Assembly: GCF_036227205.1 (NCBI RefSeq)
Contig: NZ_CP109442.1
Coordinates: 3,472,001 to 3,536,000 of the forward strand
DNA: 64,000 nt
From: Amycolatopsis sp. NBC_01480
GTDB lineage: Bacteria > Actinomycetota > Actinomycetes > Mycobacteriales > Pseudonocardiaceae
Direction of reading: 5' to 3'
Below, one piece after another: positions 7,891 to 14,448 of the stretch. How positions within the stretch are numbered: position 1 is the stretch's first letter; each line of letters opens with the position of its first letter. The notes under the pieces were generated by a model. The model did no database searches. It had not been told where the DNA came from and saw only the letters and a list, made by a program, of their open reading frames with translations. Made by a program: the position numbers and the translations under genes.

Positions 7891-8622
7891 GTGGCCAACC
7901 GCATCCACCCGACCGCAGTAGTCGGCGAAGGCGTCGAAATCGGCGAGGACAACGTCATCGGGCCGTACACGGTGATCGTCGGGCCGGCCCGGATCGGCGA
8001 CGGCAACTGGATCGGCCCGCACGTCACGATCGGCACTCCCGGCGAGGACCGCGGGCGCGAGCACCCGGCCGCCTGGGAGCAGGCGCCGGTCGGCGACCCG
8101 GAGCGCGACGGCCACGGCGTCGTGATCGGCAGCCGCAACCGGATCCGCGAATACTCCAGCGTCCACCAGGGCACCTGGCGCACCACCAGGCTCGGCGACG
8201 ACGGTTATTACTTGCGCGGCAGCCACATCGCGCACGACTGCCTCGTCGGCGACGGCGTGACGATCGCGTCCAACGTGGTCACCGGTGGGCACTGTCACAT
8301 CTGGGACGGCGCGAACCTCGGCATGGGCGCGGTGCTGCACCAGCGCGTGGTGATCGGCCCCGGCGCGATGGTCGGCATGGGCTCGGCGGTGCGGCGCGAG
8401 GTGGGCGCGTTCACGATCGCCGTCGGCAACCCGGCGCGCGTCACCGGCGTCAACGTCGTGGGGCTGTCCCGCCGCGGCCTGGACGAGGCCGCCATCGAGG
8501 CGCTCGGGCCGTGGCTCAAGGGTAAGGCGGGTCTCCCGGAGGACGGGCTGGCCGACCGGCTGCCCGGCGACCTCTCTACCTTGGTCAAGGCGTGGGACGC
8601 CCGCCCACGCGACGAGCACTAG
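7891..8622 (+). CDS. LpxA-like acyl-ACP:UDP-sugar acyltransferase
   Basis: A 243-residue left-handed beta-helix protein. It goes beyond generic hexapeptide enzymes by carrying LpxA hallmarks: 'IREYSSVHQGT' (LpxA has IREF/YVTIxRGT), 'SHIAHDCLVG', and the C-terminal 'GVNVVGLSRRG' followed by a helical tail. His112, His115, His134 and His150 fall at exactly the spacing of E. coli LpxA His122, His125 (catalytic), His144 and His160. The residue aligned with the E. coli hydrocarbon-ruler Gly173 is Met163, as in C10-selective LpxA enzymes. There is an insert at about residues 50-77. An acyl carrier protein begins eight bases after its stop. LpxA acylates UDP-GlcNAc (O-acylation) or UDP-GlcNAc3N (N-acylation). 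Adjacent GnnA/GnnB-like genes favour the latter. Start GTG. Confidence 0.85.
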   Translation: MANRIHPTAVVGEGVEIGEDNVIGPYTVIVGPARIGDGNWIGPHVTIGTPGEDRGREHPAAWEQAPVGDPERDGHGVVIGSRNRIREYSSVHQGTWRTTRLGDDGYYLRGSHIAHDCLVGDGVTIASNVVTGGHCHIWDGANLGMGAVLHQRVVIGPGAMVGMGSAVRREVGAFTIAVGNPARVTGVNVVGLSRRGLDEAAIEALGPWLKGKAGLPEDGLADRLPGDLSTLVKAWDARPRDEH

Positions 8623-8630
8623 GAGCTGTT

Positions 8631-8876
8631 ATGTCTGATGTGGCCCCCAAGCTGCGCGCGGTCTTTGTCGAAGCCCTCGATCTCGACGGCGACGTGGATG
8701 TCGAGAACCTCAAGTACCGCGACATCGAAGCGTGGGACTCCGTCGGCCACATGGCGCTGATCGCGGCCGTCGAGGACGAGTTCGACGTCGAATTCGACAC
8801 CGACCAGGTGATCGACATGTCGAGTTTCAAGGTCGCCGTCGACATGGTGACCGAGCTGCAGTCGAAGAATGACTGA
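8631..8876 (+). CDS. Discrete acyl carrier protein
   Basis: An 81-residue acidic four-helix carrier protein. The phosphopantetheine attachment serine is Ser37 in 'EAWDSVGHM', a variant of the DSL motif (DSV). The ATG is preceded by AGGAG. It sits between the LpxA-like acyltransferase and a ketoreductase, overlapping the latter by eight bases, so it is a pathway-dedicated carrier rather than the housekeeping AcpP. It most likely presents the acyl chain to the LpxA-like enzyme, and possibly also to the LuxE/LuxC-like proteins further along. Confidence 0.88.
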   Translation: MSDVAPKLRAVFVEALDLDGDVDVENLKYRDIEAWDSVGHMALIAAVEDEFDVEFDTDQVIDMSSFKVAVDMVTELQSKND

Positions 8877-9600
8877 TCTGGCCGGACGCGTCGCGCTCGT
8901 CACCGGCGGCACGCGCGGGATCGGCCTGGCCACCGTGCGCGCGCTGGCCGAAGCGGGCGCGACGGTGGTGCTGACCGGCCGCGACGAGGCCCGCGCGAAG
9001 GAGGCCGCCACCGCGGCCGGCGCGGCGGCCGGGCTGGCGCTCGACGTCACGGACGCGAAGGCCGTCTCCACGGTCGTCCGCGGAGTCGCCAAGGAACACG
9101 GCCGGCTCGACATCGTGGTGGCGAACGCCGGGATCATGGACGACGCGCTGCTCGGCATGATCCGCGAGGACGCCGTCTCGGCGACCCTGGACACCAACGT
9201 CGCCGGCACGCTGCACACCGTCCAGGCCGCGGCCCGGGCCATGATGCGCAAGAAAACCGGCGCCATCGTGGTCCTCGCCTCCATCGTCGGCGAGTACGGA
9301 AGCGCCGGTCAGACCCTGTACGCGGCGTCGAAGGCGGCGGTGGCGAACATCGCGCGCTCGGCCGCGAAGGAACTCGGCCGCTCGGGGATCCGCGTGAACG
9401 CGGTGGCGCCCGGCGTGATCGAGACCGACCTGACGGCGGGCCTGTCCGAGGACGCCGTCGCCGAGAACGTGAAGAAGACCCCGCTCGGGCGGCTCGGCCG
9501 GCCCGAGGACGTGGCGAAGGCGATCCGGTTCCTGGTGAGCGACGAGGCGTCGTTCGTCACCGGCCAGGTGCTGGGCATCGACGGAGGCTTGGTGCTGTGA
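8869..9600 (+). CDS. FabG-like 3-oxoacyl-ACP reductase (classical SDR)
   Basis: A 243-residue short-chain dehydrogenase with the cofactor motif 'TGGTRGIG' near residue 12, 'NAGIM' near residue 85, the catalytic Ser of 'VLASIVG', the Tyr-xxx-Lys motif 'YAASK', and the C-terminal 'GQVLGIDGG'. This is the FabG pattern. Its gene begins inside the ACP gene, so it probably reduces a 3-oxoacyl group on that ACP to the 3-hydroxyacyl form, the usual LpxA donor. No ketosynthase is present nearby, so chain building must come from elsewhere. A perfect 54-bp palindrome starts at the base after the stop codon. Confidence 0.85.
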   Translation: MTDLAGRVALVTGGTRGIGLATVRALAEAGATVVLTGRDEARAKEAATAAGAAAGLALDVTDAKAVSTVVRGVAKEHGRLDIVVANAGIMDDALLGMIREDAVSATLDTNVAGTLHTVQAAARAMMRKKTGAIVVLASIVGEYGSAGQTLYAASKAAVANIARSAAKELGRSGIRVNAVAPGVIETDLTAGLSEDAVAENVKKTPLGRLGRPEDVAKAIRFLVSDEASFVTGQVLGIDGGLVL

Positions 9601-9654
9601 AGGACTCGTGAGTGTTTATGACGGTTCTAACCGTCATAAACACTCACGAGTCCT
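9601..9654. terminator. Perfect 54-bp palindrome, CTCGTGAGTGTT family copy A1
   Basis: Two exact 26-base complementary arms (left arm begins AGGACTCGTGAGTG, right arm ends CACTCACGAGTCCT) flank a two-base CT centre. It begins directly after the ketoreductase stop codon and ends 18 bases before the ligase start, inside what otherwise reads as one operon. It could attenuate transcription between the ACP/ketoreductase and ligase/reductase halves. Other copies are at 25720, 34405, 48961 and 56080. Confidence 0.75.
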
Positions 9655-9672
9655 GAGGCGAGGAGAGATGGT

Positions 9673-11082
9673 GTGACGTTGTTGGGAGAGGGAGCCCGGC
9701 TGGTCGAGGCGGCCGGGGGCCGCACGCTGGCGGGCCCGGAGCTGGACGCGGAGGTCTCGAAGGCGGGCGCGGCGCTGGCCGGCCTGCCCACCGGGGTGCT
9801 GTTCGCGCGGATGTCGGTGGACGTCGGCAGCGTGCTGACCTACCTCGGCGCGTTCGAGGCGGGCCGCGCGATCGCGCTGATCGACCCGGCGCTCGACGCC
9901 GACGTGCTGGCCGGGCTGATCACCCGCTTCCGGCCCGGCGCCGTGCTGGCCGCGCCCGAGACGCCCGCGCCGTCCGGCTACACCGCGGCCGACGGGCACT
10001 GGGTGCGAGACTCCGCCGTGGGCGTCGAGCCGCACCCCGACCTCGCCGTGCTGCTCCCGACCAGCGGCTCGACCGGCAACCCGAAGCTCGTCCGGCTCTC
10101 CCGCGGCGCGATCCAGTCCAACGCCGAGGCCATCGCCGAGGTGCTGGGCCTGACCGCCGACGAGGTCGCGCCGACCTGCCTGCCGCTGCACTACAGCTAC
10201 GGCCTTTCGGTGCTGAACTCGCACCTGGTGCGCGGCGCGACCATCGTGGTCGAGCCGTCCGGCGTCCTCGGCCGCGGGTTCTGGGACGCGGTGACCAAGT
10301 ACGGCGTCACGTCGCTTTCCGGCGTGCCCTACCACTACGAGATGTTGCGGCGCTTGAAGTTCGACCCCGCGAAGTACCCGACGCTGCGCACGCTGACGCA
10401 GGCCGGCGGCAAGCTGCGCGACGAGCTGGTGGCCGAGTTCAACGACAAGATGCGCGCCGTCGGCGGCCGGATGTACGTGATGTACGGCCAGACCGAGGCC
10501 GCCCCGCGGATGACCACGGTGCCCGCCGAGCGGCTCGCCGAGAAGCTCGGCTCCGCCGGTCCGGCCCTGCCCGGCGGCGCGTTCTCCGTGCGCCGCGACG
10601 ACGGCGTGGAGACCCGGCACCCGAAGATCGTCGGCGAGGTCGTCTACCGCGGGCCGAACGTGATGATGGGGTACGCCGACGACGAGTCCGGCCTGGCCGC
10701 GGGCGACGAGTACAGCGGCGTGCTGGCCACCGGCGACCTCGGTTACCTCGACGCGGACGGCTACCTGTTCATCACCGGCCGGCTCAAGCGCATCGGCAAG
10801 GTGTTCGGCAACCGGGTCAGCCTGGACGACCTCGAGCAGGCCGTGCGCTCGGCCTCGGTGGGCATCGACGTGGTCGCCGCCGTGCCCGGGGGCGACAAGG
10901 TGGTGCTGTTCGCCGAACTGCCCGAGGGCGACGGCGCGAAGGCGATCTGCAAGGACGCGTCGCGCGCGCTTTCCGAGCGGCTGCACCTGCACACGAGCGG
11001 GTTCGACGTGCGGCCGATCGACACCGTGCCGCTGCTGGCCAGCGGCAAGATCGACTACCGGTCGCTGGAAGGACGGATATGA
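9673..11082 (+). CDS. AMP-dependent acyl/aryl acid ligase (ANL superfamily)
   Basis: A 469-residue adenylating enzyme. The P-loop-like A3 motif is 'TSGSTGNPKLV' (near residue 137), A5 is 'MYGQTEAAPRM', the A7/A8 region is 'GDLGYLDADGYLFITGRLKR', and the C-terminal catalytic Lys is in 'LLASGKIDYRSL'. It is shorter than typical acyl-CoA synthetases (about 500-550 residues). It would activate a carboxylic acid as acyl-AMP and load it onto CoA or the local ACP. GTG start with AGGAGAG upstream. The stop overlaps the LuxE-like gene by four bases. Its substrate cannot be read from sequence. Confidence 0.85.
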   Translation: MTLLGEGARLVEAAGGRTLAGPELDAEVSKAGAALAGLPTGVLFARMSVDVGSVLTYLGAFEAGRAIALIDPALDADVLAGLITRFRPGAVLAAPETPAPSGYTAADGHWVRDSAVGVEPHPDLAVLLPTSGSTGNPKLVRLSRGAIQSNAEAIAEVLGLTADEVAPTCLPLHYSYGLSVLNSHLVRGATIVVEPSGVLGRGFWDAVTKYGVTSLSGVPYHYEMLRRLKFDPAKYPTLRTLTQAGGKLRDELVAEFNDKMRAVGGRMYVMYGQTEAAPRMTTVPAERLAEKLGSAGPALPGGAFSVRRDDGVETRHPKIVGEVVYRGPNVMMGYADDESGLAAGDEYSGVLATGDLGYLDADGYLFITGRLKRIGKVFGNRVSLDDLEQAVRSASVGIDVVAAVPGGDKVVLFAELPEGDGAKAICKDASRALSERLHLHTSGFDVRPIDTVPLLASGKIDYRSLEGRI

Positions 11083-12131
11083 GTGTGTTCACGCGCTCGC
11101 AGGCGGAGCGGGAAGCGCTGCTGCTGCCCGAGCTGGCCGAGCTGACCGCGCACCACCGGGCCGGTTCGGCGGGCTACGACCGGATCCTGTCCTCGCTCGG
11201 CATCGCGCCGGACGCGCGGTTCGACAGCATCGCCGACCTGCCGTGGCTGCCCGTGCGGATGTTCAAGACCCACGACCTCAAGTCCGTCGCGGACGACGAG
11301 GTGTTCAAGACCCTCACCTCCTCGGGCACCACCGGCGCCGGCGCGTCGCGGATCTACCTGGACAAGGCCGCGGCGGCGGCGCAGACCCGCCAGCTCGGCA
11401 CCACGCTGCAGGAGGTGCTGGGCGGCGAGCGGCTGCCGATGCTGATGGTCGACACCATCGGCATCATCAAGAACCGCCGCTCCTTCTCCGCCCGCGGCGC
11501 GGGCGTGCTCGGCATGGCCAACTTCGGCCGCAAGCACACCTACGTGCTCGACGAGAACGACCAGCCGGACGTCGAGGCGGTCAAGAAGTTCCTGGCGGAG
11601 TACGGGGACAAGCCGTTCCTGATCTTCGGGTTCACCTTCATGGTCTGGCTCTACCTGTACGAGGTGGCGCGGGACAACGGGCTCGACCTGTCCAACGGCA
11701 TCCTGATCCACTCCGGCGGCTGGAAGAAGCTGATCGACCGCGCGGTGGACAACACCGAGTTCCGCCGCCGGTTCAAAGAGGACACCGGGCTCACCCGGAT
11801 CCACAACTACTACGGCATGATCGAGCAGATCGGCACGGTGTTCCTCGAGGGGCCGTCCGGGAACTCCTTGTACTGCCCCGATTTCGCCGATGTGGTGATC
11901 CGGAACCCGGACACCTGGGCGGAGCAGCCGGTGGGCGAGCCGGGCGTGATCGAGGTGGTCAGCACGCTGCCGCGCTCGTACCCGGGGCACGTCCTGCTCA
12001 CCGAAGACCTCGGTGTGTACAACGGGATCGACGACGGCGACTGGCCCGGCAAGCACTTCTCGGTGCTCGGCCGGCTGCCCAAGGCCGAGGCCCGTGGCTG
12101 CTCGGACACCTTCTCTGGAGCGGCCGCATGA
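11079..12131 (+). CDS. LuxE-like acyl-protein synthetase (LuxE/PaaK family)
   Basis: A 350-residue member of the LuxE branch of adenylating enzymes, with the Ser/Gly-rich motif 'TSSGTTGAGAS' near residue 75 and the LuxE-type 'FGFTFMVWLYLYE' and 'ILIHSGGWKK' segments. In luminous bacteria LuxE activates a fatty acid and passes it to LuxC, which reduces it to aldehyde. Here the next gene, overlapping by four bases, is a LuxC homologue, so the two-component reductase is preserved, but there is no luciferase pair (luxAB). The setting in an acyl-sugar locus with a dedicated ACP suggests an acyl-aldehyde or acyl-thioester role in glycan decoration, which is my inference. Confidence 0.87.
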   Translation: MSVFTRSQAEREALLLPELAELTAHHRAGSAGYDRILSSLGIAPDARFDSIADLPWLPVRMFKTHDLKSVADDEVFKTLTSSGTTGAGASRIYLDKAAAAAQTRQLGTTLQEVLGGERLPMLMVDTIGIIKNRRSFSARGAGVLGMANFGRKHTYVLDENDQPDVEAVKKFLAEYGDKPFLIFGFTFMVWLYLYEVARDNGLDLSNGILIHSGGWKKLIDRAVDNTEFRRRFKEDTGLTRIHNYYGMIEQIGTVFLEGPSGNSLYCPDFADVVIRNPDTWAEQPVGEPGVIEVVSTLPRSYPGHVLLTEDLGVYNGIDDGDWPGKHFSVLGRLPKAEARGCSDTFSGAAA

Positions 12132-13372
12132 GCGCGTTGACGCAGCGGTTCCCGGTTTCGGCGCCTATCGCGGCTGGTGACCTGGTCGACCAGCTGCGCG
12201 TCGAGCCGCCGGGCGGACGGCTGACGGTGGGCGACCCGCGCGTGGTCGAGTTCGTCACGAAGTTCGCGCGCAAGCTGCTCGCGCCCGCGCTCGCGCGCCG
12301 GTTCCCGGAGCTGGCCTCGCTGGGCTTCTTCCTGCGCAAGGGCGAAATCGCCAAGGCACTGTCCACTTTGGAGACTTCCGGCGACGCGCTGCGGTTCCCG
12401 CGCGGGCTGGTGTTCCACGTGCCGCCGGCCAACGTCGACACGATTTTCGTGTACTCGTGGGCGCTGTCCGCGCTGGCGGGCAACCACAACGTGGTACGGG
12501 TGTCCTCGCGCTCGGCCGGTGCCGCGGAGGCGGTGCTGGACGCGCTGAACGCGGCACTGTCCGATGTGGACCCAGCCACGGCGGCTGCGATCACCGCGAC
12601 CCAGCGCATGGTCACGTACGACCGCAGCGACGAGATCAGCGGCGCCCTGTCGCTGGCCGCCGACCTGCGCGTGATCTGGGGCGGCGACACCTCCGTGGCC
12701 GCGCTGCGGAAGTACCCGCTGGCGCCGCACGCCCGTGACCTGACCTTCCCGGACCGCTCCTCGTTCGCCATCGCTTCGGTGCGCGGCTGGCAGGCGGCCT
12801 CGGCGGCCGAACGCCGTACCGCGGCCGAGGGCTTTTACAACGACTCGTACTGGTTCGACCAGGCCGCCTGCTCGTCGCCGCGCGCGGTGTTCTGGGTCGG
12901 CGACGCCACGGGCGCGACCGAAGCCGGGCGTGAGTTCCGTGAGCTGCTGGCCGCGGTGATCGAGGCGAAACAGCACGTCACGGAACCGGCGATGGCCGTG
13001 CAGAAGCGTGTTTCGGCGTACGGCGCGGCGGTGGACGGCCTGGTGTCGTCGATCGATTTCCAGGGCAACGGGCTGGCCACCCTGGAGCTGACCGACGCGG
13101 CCGTGTTGCCGCGCGAGTGGCTCGGCGCGGGCACGTTCGCGAACGCGCGGGTGGACTCGCTCACCGAGCTGGTGCCGACCGTGCTGCGCAAGGACCAGAC
13201 CGTCAGCCAGTTCGGGTTCACCCGGGAGGAGCTGACCGAGTTCGTCACCGCGCTCGCCGGCCGGGGCGTCGACCGGGTCGTGCCGTTCGGCTCGGCCCTC
13301 ACGTTCGCGGGCGTCTGGGACGGTTACGATCTGCTGGCCGAGTTCAGCCGTCTGGTCACGGTGCAGGCCTGA
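12128..13372 (+). CDS. LuxC-like acyl-CoA/acyl-protein reductase
   Basis: A 414-residue NADPH-dependent reductase of the LuxC family (aldehyde-dehydrogenase fold). Supporting segments are 'VFHVPPANVDTIFVYSW' at residues 95-111, 'RVIWGGDTSV' near 181-190 (nucleotide-binding region) and the catalytic cysteine Cys248 in 'DQAACSSPR'. LuxC reduces an acyl thioester to a long-chain aldehyde. The ATG at 12128 overlaps the LuxE-like stop (ATGA); the frame stays open upstream but only as a shadow of the LuxE gene. With no luciferase around, the product is probably an acyl aldehyde or alcohol used for a lipid or sugar modification. Confidence 0.87.
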   Translation: MSALTQRFPVSAPIAAGDLVDQLRVEPPGGRLTVGDPRVVEFVTKFARKLLAPALARRFPELASLGFFLRKGEIAKALSTLETSGDALRFPRGLVFHVPPANVDTIFVYSWALSALAGNHNVVRVSSRSAGAAEAVLDALNAALSDVDPATAAAITATQRMVTYDRSDEISGALSLAADLRVIWGGDTSVAALRKYPLAPHARDLTFPDRSSFAIASVRGWQAASAAERRTAAEGFYNDSYWFDQAACSSPRAVFWVGDATGATEAGREFRELLAAVIEAKQHVTEPAMAVQKRVSAYGAAVDGLVSSIDFQGNGLATLELTDAAVLPREWLGAGTFANARVDSLTELVPTVLRKDQTVSQFGFTREELTEFVTALAGRGVDRVVPFGSALTFAGVWDGYDLLAEFSRLVTVQA

Positions 13373-13400
13373 CCAGCGGTTGTCGTGAGGAGAATGGTCA

Positions 13401-14387
13401 GTGACGACCGTGCGGACGTCTGAGGAGGACGTGCCGGCTTCCCAGCCGAAGCCGGCGAAGTCCACCAAGGCCAAGATCCTCGACGTCGTGCGCTGGGTCG
13501 CGATCCTGCTCGTCATCGGCTTCGCCGCGAAGCAGCTCGCGGCCAACTGGGGCGAGTTCTGGCGCACGCTGTCCGACGTCGCGTGGCAGTCCTCGGTGCT
13601 CAGCCTGCTCGCGCTGGTCGCGTCCATCATGGTCTCCACCTGGGGCTGGCAGAAGATGGTCGACGACCTCGGCGAGCCGGTCGGTTACGCGCGCGGCGCG
13701 CAGATCTGCCTGGTCGGCTCGCTCGGCAAGTACGTGCCGGGCTCGGTGTGGGCGTACCTGCTGCAGATGGAGCTGGGCCGCAAGGCCGGCGTCGCCCGCG
13801 CCCGGATCTTCACCGGCTCGCTGATCCAGCTGGGCGTCGGCGTGGTGTCGGCCCTGGTGGTTTCGCTGCTCGCGGCGCCGGCGGTGTTCAGCAACAGCCC
13901 GCGCGCGATGTGGCTGTTCGTGCTCATCCCGGTCGGCCTCGCGCTGCTGCACCCGCGCGTCCTGACCTGGGGCACCTCGCTGGTGCTGCGGATCCTGCGC
14001 CGCCCGCCGCTGGAGCACCCGCTGGGCTGGGCGGTTGTCGGCAAGGTCTTCGGCGCGTCGACGGTGGCCTGGGCTTTGCAGGGAGTGCACCTGTGGCTGC
14101 TGGCCAACTCGGTCGGCGCCCCGGGCTTCAGCGGTTTCGTGCTGTGCGTCGGCGCCATGGCGGTGGCGATGACGGTGGGGACTTTCGCGTTCATCCTGCC
14201 CAGCGGGGTGGGCGTGCGCGAGGTCGCCCAGGTCGCGGTCCTGACGGCCAGCGGCCTGACCGTCGGCCAGGCCGCCGCGTTCGCCGTGGCCTCCCGCGTG
14301 ATGTTCACCGTGGCGGACCTCCTGACGGCGGGCTTCGCGGCCGGCGCGGCCCGCGTCGCTTCGCGCCCCGCCTCGGCCGCCGCTTGA
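13401..14387 (+). CDS. Flippase-like integral membrane protein (LPG synthase TM-domain family)
   Basis: A 328-residue polytopic membrane protein with about eight hydrophobic helices beginning at residue 32. It resembles the transmembrane half of lysylphosphatidylglycerol synthase/AglD-type proteins ('LVGSLGKYVPGSVWAYLLQM' and 'FILPSGVGVREVAQVAVL' are characteristic segments). The family is often linked to lipid or lipid-linked-sugar translocation. GTG start, 28 bases after the LuxC-like stop, so it is likely the last gene of the acyl-amino-sugar operon and a candidate for moving the finished glycolipid across the membrane. A B-family palindrome follows directly. Confidence 0.75.
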   Translation: MTTVRTSEEDVPASQPKPAKSTKAKILDVVRWVAILLVIGFAAKQLAANWGEFWRTLSDVAWQSSVLSLLALVASIMVSTWGWQKMVDDLGEPVGYARGAQICLVGSLGKYVPGSVWAYLLQMELGRKAGVARARIFTGSLIQLGVGVVSALVVSLLAAPAVFSNSPRAMWLFVLIPVGLALLHPRVLTWGTSLVLRILRRPPLEHPLGWAVVGKVFGASTVAWALQGVHLWLLANSVGAPGFSGFVLCVGAMAVAMTVGTFAFILPSGVGVREVAQVAVLTASGLTVGQAAAFAVASRVMFTVADLLTAGFAAGAARVASRPASAAA

Positions 14388-14388
14388 A

Positions 14389-14443
14389 GCGCCCCAATGT
14401 GGCGTTGGTTGCGTTGAGCGCACCGAACGCCACATTGGGGCGC
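14389..14443. terminator. CCCCAATGTGGCGTT-family palindrome, copy B1 (short form)
   Basis: Arms GCGCCCCAATGTGGCGTT and AACGCCACATTGGGGCGC are exact complements with about 19 bases between. It lies between two convergent genes, starting one base after the stop codon on the left and ending five bases before the stop on the right, so it probably ends transcription from both sides. Longer copies lie at 43195 and 60234. Confidence 0.7.
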
Positions 14444-14448
14444 AGCGG

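Noticed and set aside
8631..13372. Polyketide or non-ribosomal peptide biosynthetic cluster
   Set aside because: ACP, ketoreductase and adenylating enzyme are present, but no ketosynthase, acyltransferase, condensation or thioesterase domain is found.
11079..13372. Bioluminescence (lux) operon
   Set aside because: LuxE and LuxC homologues occur without luxA/luxB. The LLM-class protein at 21268 is 8 kb away in a different transcription unit.
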